This document shows positions 50,838 to 60,800 of a stretch of DNA of 64,000 nucleotides, one piece after another. The notes below the pieces were generated by a model. It worked only from the letters and a program-made list of their open reading frames with translations, had not been told where the DNA came from and did not search any database. The translations under genes and the position numbers were made by a program. Every line of letters starts with the position of its first letter. Positions within the stretch are counted from its first letter, which is position 1. This DNA is from Thecamonas trahens ATCC 50062 (Eukaryota > Apusozoa > Apusomonadida > Apusomonadidae): contig NW_013657661.1 in the NCBI RefSeq assembly GCF_000142905.1, forward strand, positions 237,684 through 301,683, written 5' to 3'.

Positions 50838-53132
50838 ATGGACCTGCCGTGCTCGCCCGAGCTGGCCGTCGGCACGGCAGCCATGGTCCTCCACGAGACG
50901 CCGGGCTACCTTGCCTGGGGCGGGGCCTTTGCCCCGGGCGTCGTCACTGTCACTGCTGTTGCCCTCCACTTTGCCCCAGACTGTGGCGGCCGCCCGCTAC
51001 GCTGCCCGCTGCTGGCAGTGGCCAAGGCCTCGCTCGGATCGTGCTTGGAGCTCAGACTCCGCGGTGCTGCAGGACGCATCGTTCTCGCCTTTGACGCCCC
51101 TCAGTCCGGCCGCGCTCTCCTCGCCACCCTGGCCGGATACTGGACGGCGGCCAAGGCGGCCGGTCGTGATCTCGCATCGCAAGCGGCCATCGCCTGCGCC
51201 TACGCCCGCGTCGCTTCTCTGCCACCTGGCGCGGACAGCGGGCTTGGCGTGTTCTCGGTCGTCGACGAGTTTGACGGTCGGATGCAGGCGACCGACGCCG
51301 GCTTCCGCGCCTCGTTTGTCAACAGCGAGTACGCCCTCTCCGACTCGTATCCGAGCGTACTGTACGTGCCGGCGGGCGTTGCGGATGACATCCTGCGCGC
51401 TGCAGCGTCGTTCCGGGCCAAAGAGCGCATCCCGGTGCTCTGCTGGACGCTCCCGGGCTCGCCGGCGGCGCTGTTTCGGTCGGCCCAGCCGGCCACCGGC
51501 CTCATCGGCCACCGGTGCGACGCCGACGAGCGGCTGGTGGCGGCAATGGCGGCGCTCAACCCGGGCGCCCCGTTTGTCATCATCGACGCGCGGCCGTACG
51601 TCAATGCCGCCCTCAACTCGGCCAAGGGCTACGGGACCGAGCGCATCGGCAACTACCCCAACGTGACCCTTGAATTTATGGGCATTGGCAACATCCACGT
51701 CATGCGCGACTCGCTGCACAAGCTTGCAGCGGCAGTCAACTCGCCCAAAGCGCGCGCGCGCCCGTCAGAGTGGCTCTCCCGCGTTGCAGACTCGGGCTGG
51801 CTCGACCACGTCGCCAAGGTTCTCGCTGGTGCCAACCGAATCGCCCACATCCTCACCGCCGAGGCCGGCTCGGTCCTTGTCCACTGCTCACACGGCTGGG
51901 ACCGGACGCCGCAGCTGACCAGCCTCGCGCAAGTCCTCGTCGACCCGTACTACCGCACCCTCGACGGTCTCGTCACCCTTGTCCAGAAGGAGTGGCTCAG
52001 TTTTGGCCACAAGTTTGCCGATCGCACCTCCCAGTTTGCGGACGTCCGAGTTTCATCACGTAGCTCCAAGGGCGGCGGGAGCGCGACGCCCGACCCGTCC
52101 GTGCCCGGTGTCGGCTTTGACGCGGGGTCTGGACCAGGCGCCGCCGGAAGCGACGGGCCATCGTCGTCGTCGTCAGTCTTGCGCGGCATGCGCTCGCTCG
52201 GCAAGTCTCTCTCACGCAACCTCGGCCGGCTCTCCGGCTCGTCGAACGAAGCATCGCCCGTGTCCAGGTCCAAGGGTGTGGGGCCGACCTCAGAAGAGTC
52301 GCCCATTTTTCTGCAGTTTCTGGACGCGCTCTATCAGCTGCTGCACCAGTTCCCGTGGGCCTTTGAGTACAACGAGGACGCGCTCATTGCGCTCGCCGAT
52401 GCGGCGTACTCGGACTTGTTTGGTACGTTCCTGCTCAACTTTGAGGCTGAGCGGGTCCAGGCCGATCTCAACTCGTCGACGCTCTCGGTGTGGCCCTGCC
52501 TCCTCGCTGCCCGCGATCAGTTCATTAACCCGCGGTTCGACGCCTGCGACGAGGTCCTCACAGCCGCCACGACTGGCCATCACGTCTCAGTCTGGACAGG
52601 CTACTACGGTCGGTATGTCTCGTTTGGTCATCCCGCACCAGCCAGGTGCCAGTGCCTGGTACCAAAAGCCGAGCGATCGCTCTCGGTCATCCCGCCGTCG
52701 CTGCTTGACGAACTAAGTGACGATGGCGACGATCACTACCTGTCGGCCGGATCCGGCGAGGACGTGAGCGCCGGAGAGGCCGAGGGCAGCACGTCTGTGC
52801 ACCCTGGCGAAGCCGCCAACCACGTCTCGGAGGATGAGGCCTCGCTCTCCTGGGACGAGTCGTGGGAGGCGGTCGAGAGCGAGCAAGACGTGGCCGAGAC
52901 CGGCGACGGCAGCGAGTCTGCTCTGGCCGCGCCCGCCGTCCGATGGGTGCCAGACTCGGAGGCGTTCCAGTGCGCCCAGTGCCAGTCCAAGTTCTCGATC
53001 TCGGTGAGGCGGCACCATTGCCGACTGTGCGGCAAGGTGTTTTGCAACAAGTGCACCAAGGCGCGAATCGTGCTGTTTGACGACGGCAAGAAGCACCGCG
53101 TATGCGACACGTGCGCAAAGGCGCGACACTAG
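50838..53132 (+). CDS. Myotubularin-family PI3P 3-phosphatase with C-terminal FYVE domain
   Basis: 764 residues. The N-terminal ~110 residues look like a degenerate PH-GRAM domain. The myotubularin phosphatase domain follows, with FVNSEYALSDSYPSVLYVP, RIPVLCWTLPGSPAALFRSAQPATG, NIHVMRDSLHKL and the catalytic loop VHCSHGWDRTPQL (~residue 350). Cys, Asp and Arg of CX5R are present, so it should be active, though His replaces the usual Asp after CS. A Ser-rich insert follows. The C-terminus is a FYVE zinc finger (CAQCQSKFSISVRRHHCRLCGKVFCNKC) that binds PI3P. Removes the 3-phosphate of PI3P or PI(3,5)P2 on endosomes. Convergent with AMP deaminase, 27 bp apart. Confidence 0.92.
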   Translation: MDLPCSPELAVGTAAMVLHETPGYLAWGGAFAPGVVTVTAVALHFAPDCGGRPLRCPLLAVAKASLGSCLELRLRGAAGRIVLAFDAPQSGRALLATLAGYWTAAKAAGRDLASQAAIACAYARVASLPPGADSGLGVFSVVDEFDGRMQATDAGFRASFVNSEYALSDSYPSVLYVPAGVADDILRAAASFRAKERIPVLCWTLPGSPAALFRSAQPATGLIGHRCDADERLVAAMAALNPGAPFVIIDARPYVNAALNSAKGYGTERIGNYPNVTLEFMGIGNIHVMRDSLHKLAAAVNSPKARARPSEWLSRVADSGWLDHVAKVLAGANRIAHILTAEAGSVLVHCSHGWDRTPQLTSLAQVLVDPYYRTLDGLVTLVQKEWLSFGHKFADRTSQFADVRVSSRSSKGGGSATPDPSVPGVGFDAGSGPGAAGSDGPSSSSSVLRGMRSLGKSLSRNLGRLSGSSNEASPVSRSKGVGPTSEESPIFLQFLDALYQLLHQFPWAFEYNEDALIALADAAYSDLFGTFLLNFEAERVQADLNSSTLSVWPCLLAARDQFINPRFDACDEVLTAATTGHHVSVWTGYYGRYVSFGHPAPARCQCLVPKAERSLSVIPPSLLDELSDDGDDHYLSAGSGEDVSAGEAEGSTSVHPGEAANHVSEDEASLSWDESWEAVESEQDVAETGDGSESALAAPAVRWVPDSEAFQCAQCQSKFSISVRRHHCRLCGKVFCNKCTKARIVLFDDGKKHRVCDTCAKARH

Positions 53133-53159
53133 CCGCTAGCCGACCGGTGGCCCGAGGTT

Positions 53160-55684
53160 TTACTGCTCGAGGCTCGCCTCCGAGACCACCAGATGGCGCT
53201 CGCCGAGCAGGAGCTCCCAGCGGAAGAGAAGCCGAATGTTGGGCACGTTGGAGAGCGAGATGTCATTGCCGGACGCGCCGGCAGCCTTGTAGTTGTTGCC
53301 GAGCCAGTAGCGCTTGACCGGGTCTTCGAAACCGGACTGCAGGACCGACTGGCGAGCGATTTCCGAGAGGTCGACGGCAGAGAGCTTGAACAATGCGCCG
53401 AAACGGCATACTCCTCCAGCAGCGCTTCGCGAGAGAGATGGAACTGCAGCGGGTCGTCCGACGAGAGCGAGATAGGGAGGCCGACCGCGTAGAAGCGCGG
53501 CAGCGGCGAGCGCGAGATCTGAACAAAGAGGGCGTGGTTGGAGAGCGGCGACATGGCCATTGGAACCTGGTCCAGGTAGTACAGATACTGCATGGCCGGC
53601 GACTTGCGGAGATTGATGCCATGGTTGATGCCGTTGGCAAGAAGAAAGGCGGCGTCGAGGTGGTCAACCGAGCCAGCCTCGCCGACGTGCGGGCGGAACT
53701 TGAAAGTGTTGAGGCCGCGGAGAGCGCGGAGCTGGTTGAGCGAGGCGAGGTTGGCGTAGAGGTAGTAGAGGTACATGGAGAACGGCGGGTTCTCGGGCAC
53801 CGTCCAGTCGTAGGCCGAGGGGAAGACTCCAGAGAGCGGGACGTCGGGGGTGGACTCGTCATCGACCGAGTCAAAGCCGACAATCTGCTGCAGCACGTTA
53901 TGGAGCTTGATGTTGGACTCGGGGTTGAGCGAGACCTCGAAGAGCGGGCGGAAGATGTTGTCGAGCATCTCGCCAAACGAGGAGATGAGGCCAGAGGCCT
54001 TGTAGACCGCGTAGAGGCGTGGAACCTGGATGAGCCAGCGGACGTGCGGCGAGGCGATTTTGTGGTCGGAAAACCACGAGGCAAGCGAAGCCCACTCGCC
54101 GGGGTCCTTGCCGTAGATGGAGATACGGTACTCGGCAAACTGATACTTGGCCTGCTGGAAGTCCTCGAACAGCTCGTGGGTGATTTCGGCGAGGAACCGG
54201 CCCTTGATGTGGTTCGAGGTCTTGAGGAAGATGACACGGAGCTGGTTGAGGCCGATGGGCGAGTACTTGGCATTGAAGCGGTCGAAGCGGTGGAAGAGGT
54301 TGTGCGACTGGCCAGCGTGCATGTCGAGGTGGTCGACGGAGAGATCGTATGCGGTGAGTCCGACCTTGTTGAAGACGTCAGCCAGCGTCTCCTCCTTGCC
54401 GTCTTCCGAGACGGCGACAACCGTGTTGGGCTCGGACTTGAGCTTGTGCTTGATGAAACGGAGGAGGTGCTTGTGGTTCATGGACGAGGTGTGGTGGACG
54501 TGGGTGTCGACCTTGCGGACGTTGTAAAAGTCGCGGTGTGAGGTCTGCTTGGCCTCGATGAGCTCGTGGTCGGTGTTGAGGAGCTTGTGCAGCTCGTAGC
54601 GAGCCTCCAAGAGCTTGAGCCGCCGCCAGGCAAACGAGCGGACCGGCCCATCGTTGACGGTGGCTGACAGCCAGGCGAGGTCGTGCGAGAACTCGGTCTT
54701 GTCCGGCACGACGTCGCCACCAACGGCCTCGCTCGTCTCGGGATTGACGGCAAAGTACACACCCTCGCGCGACTCGAGGACGTACGCGGCGTCGAGCGGC
54801 TCGGGCATCGGCGCATTCCACGGGTCAAACGGCATGCCCGGCGACGCCGGCTTGTCGGCGTACATCTCCGGGAGCTTGTGGACATACTTGGACCGGAGCT
54901 CAAGCGCCTTGTGGAGCTGTTCGCACACGTGCCGCTCCATCTGCGACCGCTCCGAGTCAGGGTGGACGATGATGACCCGCGAGAAGGTTGACGACGCCGG
55001 GTGGTCCGACGCCCCGGCCTCGTCGTAGGTGCGGGTGAGGAGGACCGGCTGGTCCGGAACCGACGGCGAGGTGGCGATGGGGCGGTCGGGGGTGGGGCGA
55101 GCAAACGAGGCGTGGGCGGCAATGCCCGAAGCCATGGGTGTGGCACCGTCAGGTGACGGCGGCAGGATCGAGGCGACGGCCGCCGAGACCATAGGGGACA
55201 TCCGCGCCGCGGCAACACTGCCGAAGGAGGTCCCGAGCTCGCCGGCAGCCGAGGGAGAGGCAAACTCGTCGTCTGCAGCAAGGGCACGGGCCACCGCGGC
55301 ATGAACCGGGACAGAGCCAAAGACCTCCGAACCAAAGACCTCTGAGCCCTGCGGGGTGACGAGGGCGGTAGCCTCCGGGTCGAGGCGGACGACAGGCGAC
55401 GAGAGCGGGTTGTGGCGTGAGCCACGTTGTGGCGAGCGAGGCGGACACGGCGAAGGTGAAGACGGCGAGACGCCCGAGGTGGAGGGAAAGGCTGCAGATG
55501 CAGAGGTGGCCATGATTGCAACGGGTGACGAGGCCGAGGCCGAAGCTTTCGGCTCGTCCGAGTCGGACGAGTTGGACGACGTTGGCTTCGGCACCGAGAC
55601 CGACATGCCCTTCTGAGCCGAGAGCAGCGGCATGTCCAGTCCACGCGGGGTATCGCCAGCAGAGTCAGATTCGGAGGACTCCAT
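53160..55684 (-). CDS. AMPD: AMP deaminase
   Basis: Deaminates AMP to IMP in the purine nucleotide cycle. About 841 residues from ATG 55684. The N-terminal ~280 residues are Ser/Pro-rich and probably regulatory. The catalytic region contains VDTHVHHTSSM (metal-binding HxH, ~residue 393), FRPHVGEAGSVDHL, INHGINL, and the hallmark SLSSDDPLQFHLSREALLEEYA. A break at 53394, where GCGCATTG should read GCGCAATTG, interrupts ..EEYAVSAQLFKLSAVDL. One added A restores the conserved C-terminus through SVLQSGFEDPVKRYWLGNNY and NDISLSNVPNIRL. I treat it as intact. Confidence 0.92.
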
Positions 55685-56434
55685 GTTGAGTGTGGAGTCG
55701 AGTGTGGGAACTTGTCGCGTTGGAGGGGGGGGGTTGCAAAGACGGCGGAGATGGGGGAACGTGTGCTGCGTTCGGTGGGGGGGAATTGGTGGTGGAGGCA
55801 GAAAGTGTTCGGGGGGGGGAGGGGAGGGGAGGGAGGGGAGGGGAGGGGAGTCCGAGGAGTCGNNNNNNNNNNNNNNNNNNNNNNNNNNNNNNNNNNNNNN
55901 NNNNNNNNNNNNNNNNNNNNNNNNNNNNNNNNNNNNNNNNNNNNNNNNNNNNNNNNNNNNNNNNNNNNNNNNNNNNNNNNNNNNNNNNNNNNNNNNNNNN
56001 NNNNNNNNNNNNNNNNNNNNNNNNNNNNNNNNNNNNNNNNNNNNNNNNNNNNNNNNNNNNNNNNNNNNNNNNNNNNNNNNNNNNNNNNNNNNNNNNNNNN
56101 NNNNNNNNNNNNNNNNNNNNNNNNNAGGAGCACACAATCAGATCGGGGGGGGGGTGGGAGGGATGGAGTTTGGGGGAGGGGGAAGGGGGGGGAGGGGGAG
56201 GGGGGGGGGGAGGGGGGGGAGGGGGGATGGGGATGGGGGGAGGGCAGGCGGGAAGGTGAGGTGAGGAGAGGAAAAAACGTCATGTTGGCGTCACGGTGGA
56301 AGCGATGACGACGCGCCAATGGCTTGGCCGCTATGAGGCGTGACTGGTGTCATGTGATGCATGGGATGACTTGTGTTGGGGGTGGATGTCAACCTTTTGT
56401 GTTACAGTGGCCCCATCAATGTGGAATTGCTGCT
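55685..56434. other. Intergenic region with assembly gap (N at 55863-56125)
   Basis: 750 bp between the AMPD start and the AIMP1-like stop, both on the minus strand. G-rich homopolymer blocks on the plus strand flank 263 N. The right-hand 180 bp (about 56255-56434) is ordinary sequence, presumably the AIMP1-like 3' UTR. No gene seen. Confidence 0.75.
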
Positions 56435-57701
56435 CTACGAGAGGTGGGTGGAGCCGGCGAGCGAGTCGACGACGAGCTGGGCGCCAGACTCGGTGAGGAG
56501 GCGGTTGCCCTTGTAGGTGGCGACAAGGTCGGCGGTGATGGCCAGGTCTGCGGTGGCTGCGGTGAAGAACTTGGACTTTTTGACAACCTTGACGGGCTCG
56601 CCGAGGGTGAGGCCCTCGACCAGGATGCGCTCGCCAGGAGTGGCGGTTGCGGGCGGCTTGACGAGCTCGACAACGGTGTGGTCGTCGTTGGACGCGCAGA
56701 GGACCATGGCGTAGGACATGATGCCGACCAGCTTGGACGGCTTGAGGTTGCACACGCACACCACGGTGGCGCCAATCATCTGCTCAAGCGGAATAAAGTC
56801 GACCAGGCCCGAGATAACCGTCCGCGGCTCGTCCTCACCGACGTCGATCTTCTCGAGGTAGAGCTTGTCGGCATCGGGGTGCTTGATGCACTCGACAATG
56901 CGGCCAACCCGGAGCTCGATGCGCTCGATGGCATGCTCGGGCCCAGTGGCGTTGCCCTTCTTACCGCCGTCGCCGCCCTTCTTGCCGCCCTTCTTGCCGC
57001 CCTTCTTGCCGCCCTTCTTGCCGCTCTCGGGCGCACCGCCCACAACCTTGACCGGCAGCGACGGCAGCGGAGTGGCGACGTTGATGGCAATGGTGGGCAC
57101 GGCATCCGAGGCGAGCATGGCCGGCGTGTGCTGGATGAAATCGAACCAGCGGGTGAGGTTGGCCTTGGCCCGCATGCCGGCAGCATCGAGGACCGACTCG
57201 CACGAGGGGTCGTAGAGCGGGAAGACCTTGGCAAAGTAGACCAGATCAGCCAGAGTCAGCGAGGTACCCACCAGGTAGTTGGCCATGGCCAGTTCGTCGT
57301 TGATCTCGTCGGCCGAGGCAAGAGGCGCCGCATCGGCTGCCTCAGCCTCACAAGCGGCATGGACCGAAGCAAGGACCTTGGACACAGCATGTCGGTTGGA
57401 CTTGGACGTTCCCAGCAGAGTGTTCATTCCGGCCGTGCCCACGTCGTCCTCGAGCGTCGCTGTCGACTTCTACGGGCGTTGGGGGGGGGGGAGGGGGGGG
57501 GGGTGGAGGGAGGGGGTGGAGTGGGGGGGGGGGTATGGCCAAGGGAAGGCGACAAGGAGGGAGGAAGGGGACGGGGGAGGGAGGGGGCGGGCGGGGAGGG
57601 GGGCGTACGATGGCGTTGTCGCCATTGCCAGCGCCGGAGATGTAGGCGTTGATGACGGTGAGGAGGAAGGTCGGAAAGTCGGTCGAAGCAGTCGAAGACA
57701 T
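56435..57701 (-). CDS. AIMP1/Arc1p-like tRNA-binding cofactor (GST-C-like + EMAPII domain)
   Basis: 375 residues in two exons: 57701-57609 and 57469-56435, with a 139-bp phase-0 intron (GTACGC...CCGTAG). The N-terminal ~150 residues look like the GST-C-type helical domain used to assemble aminoacyl-tRNA synthetase complexes (AMANYLVGTSLTLADLVYFAKVFPLY). A Lys/Gly linker of KKGG repeats, typical of a tRNA-contacting tether, follows. The C-terminus is a tRNA-binding EMAPII OB-fold (RVGRIVECIKHPDADKLYLEKIDVGEDEPRTVISGLV ... GIMSYAMVLCAS). Role by family: delivers tRNA to associated synthetases. No synthetase catalytic domain is present. AIMP1, Arc1p or an AIMP2-like hybrid cannot be separated by eye. 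Confidence 0.88.
56959..57023 (-). repeat. KKGG coding repeat
   Basis: 12-bp units (aagaagggcggc sense) encode about five KKGG repeats in the linker of the AIMP1-like protein. Confidence 0.85.
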
Positions 57702-57835
57702 AGTTGCGTGCGGTGGGAGGGAGGGGGGAGAGGAGTGGTGGCCGGGATGAAATGGTGGGGGGGGGGGAAGGACGGGCACACAAGCACCGACCATCCAAGG
57801 ATGCTGTTCAATGAGGGGGAGGGGGGGGTCTCCTA

Positions 57836-60800
57836 CTACGTGCGACGCTTCCACATCAAATCGCCGTCGACATCGACGCCGGCTGCAAGCATCGAGACGA
57901 CAGCAGACTCAGAGGCGGAGAGGACGCCGACCACCGAGTTGGAGAGCGAGGTGGCGCAGTCGACAACGACGCCGAGAGCGTCCGAGTCGGCACCATCATC
58001 GAATGACATCCGCACACGCGCCATCATCTTGAGCTGGGTCGAGATGGCCGGAATAGCTTCCGTCAAAGTCCGCAGATCGCCTTGCAGCACCCGATCCGGG
58101 CACCGCGAGCTGAGTGTGTTCGAAATGTCCGCCAACTGACCGGCAAGCGTCACAATCTCTCCGGCGGCAGCCACCACACCCTCCTTATTGCGCGCGCGCA
58201 TCGCCGCAGACATGGCTGCAAGAAGCTCTGCCACCTGCTCCGCCAGCGAAAGCATCCGGTTGCCCTCGGCGTTCCACTTGGCTGTCGCACGCGACACAGC
58301 ACGCGCCGCAGAGTCCAGGCCCTGGCCCGCCGTTGCCTCGGCCGAGCCATCCGCCGCTGCTGCCGCCGCCTCCGCCGCTTCGGCCTCTGCCGCCGCTGCT
58401 GCTGCTGCTGCCGCCGCCGCCGCCGCTGCAGACTCGGCGGTCGGCGGCACGTGTGAAAGCTGCGACATCGGCCGCCCAGAAAGAGCGGCGAGGATGTTGT
58501 CTGAGAGCGCGTCGGCACGGGCGACCTCGGCCGCCAGCCGGGCGCTGTGGGCTCCGCCAGAGCGCAGATCAGCATCCAGCACGTCACGGAGCAGGCCCTG
58601 CTGCTGCTGAAGCTCGGTCGCTTCCTCGATGACAAATCGGACTCGGGCCTCGTCGGTCTCGTCGGCAATGCCACGGCCAACAGCAACAAGCCGGAGCGAC
58701 TGTGACTCGGACTGGTCCATAAACGCACGCGCAGAGTCGGCGTCATGATCGCCCGCCGCCCCGCGCATCAGCGCCCGCGTCTTTTGCCCTGTGCTACCAG
58801 CACTGCCGCCTCTGTTTGCGGGGCGAGCCGGCCTGCCAGCGCCGCCTGAGCCGCTGCGATCTCGGCCTTGGCCAGCTGGACCCCAACCGCCACTCCGGCC
58901 GGGTCGCCCTTAGCCACCAGCCGCTCCAGCGATGTCGTCGCCGGCCCAAGGTTGTCAAAGTGCGAGTGCGCCGCCTTGGCCGAGACTGGATCCGCAAGCA
59001 TGTCCGCCGCCTCGTGTCCGGCCCGTGCCAGCGCCTCGTGCACAGCCTTGACCTGCACCATGAGCGCAGCAGCCTCGGCGGCAGAGTTGGCTGCCATCGC
59101 CTGGTTGAGGGCGTCCATGAGGTGCTTGGACGCGGCCGCGATTTTTCCACCAGCGAAAACGGCGACTCGGTGCCGGCGGTCACGCCGACCGCCACCTCGC
59201 CCATCGCTCGCGCCGCCGCTGTGATCGAGTCCAGCGCCGCAGGTTGGTTGTCGCCCACCGCCCGCATGGCGGCGGCCTCAATCGGCTTCTTCAGTCCGCT
59301 CATCACCATCGATGCCGTCTGTGCGTCCATCGGCCGCGCTGTCGCCTGGGACACCTGCCCAGCAAGTGAAGCCAGCAGCTCGTGCAAGCCAGTTGCGCGC
59401 GCGACCTGGGAGTGGACCTCGGCCCGCGACGCAGCATCGCCGTTGGCGGCACGCGCCGCCGCTAGCCTCGCGCTCCGCAGCGCAGCATCCGACTCTGCCG
59501 CAAGATGAGCAGCAAGAATTGCCGCCGGTGAGTCACTGTCCATAACCTTGCCGAGCGCAAGCGAGGCAGCCAGAGCTTCTGCCACAGCCTTCTTAACCGC
59601 AGCTGCCAGATCGGCCGCGTTAGCCGGTGTGAGCGCGTCTGTGAGCCCAGCAAGCGCGTCCTGCAGTCGGTCGGCAGCTCCCAGCAGCGCCGCAAGGTCA
59701 ATCGGGTCCATGCCAGGCACCGCGCCGAGGCGCGCGGCATCCAGCTGCTCCTGAAGCGCCGCCGCAAGAAGCGCCACCTGCGCCGCTGTGCCAGCACCAT
59801 CGCCGGCATTTGCCGCTGCCACCGCGGCAGTTCCGGCACGCAGCGCGTCCTGCTCGGCAGTGGCCGGTCCACGAAGAGCAGCAATCTTGGCAGCAAGCGG
59901 CGGCGAAACTCCGGGCGGGCTTGCCGATGCGTCTGCCTCGGCCGCCGTCGACAGCCCGTCCAGCGCGTTGTGGATGGCTGCGGCCCGCGGCGCGTTGCCG
60001 TCAGTTGCCGCCGCATCCGCGACCTTTGCGTACGCATCCGACGCAACCGCGGCGGCTCGGGCAGCGTCGGCCGGACGGCCGCCGTTGACGGCGTCGACCA
60101 AGGTCTCCAGCGCACCGCGTCCGCGAGCTTCGACCTCAGACGCTGGGCGCCGTCGCCGCGGTCAAGTGCGTCAAGCACGCCGCCAATTTCGTCGAGATCA
60201 GCCTTGGTGCCGGCGACAGCCTCGCCGAGGCGGGCTTTGGCGTCAGCGTCGGTTGCGTCCTTGGCCAGGTCAACGCCGGCCTCAACCGCGGTCAGGGTGT
60301 CGTTTCCGAGCTTTTTGGCGGCCACACGAAGAGTCGCACCCATCTGAGGATCATGGATGCGCTCGGCAAGAGCCTCTGCGCCAGCGAGGACCTTGGCGGA
60401 CGCATCCCGAAGCGCCTTGGCCGCCGGCACAAAGCGAGCCATGTCGCCGGCACGCGCGGCGTCGTACATGTCGCGGATGGCTGGCGGAACAGCGGCCAGA
60501 TCGTCGCGGAGCTGGCTTGCCATGCCATCGCGGAGCAGCGCATTGATGTTGTCGGCCTCGTCGCCGCCAACCTTGCGCAGGTTGCGGAGGACACGAAGGA
60601 ACTCGGGTTCATCGACGGCGCGGCGGGCGGCGTCATCAAACTCGTTGCCCACCTTCCGCAGCCGCCCTAGCGCACCATCCAGCTCGTTCTGAGACGCTTC
60701 GTCGGGAAGATACTTGCGGTTCGCGCGAGCGGCATCGATAAGGTCGCGGATGTCCTGCGAGAGACCGCCAAGCTCCTCGTTGACGGCAGCGGCGTCACCA

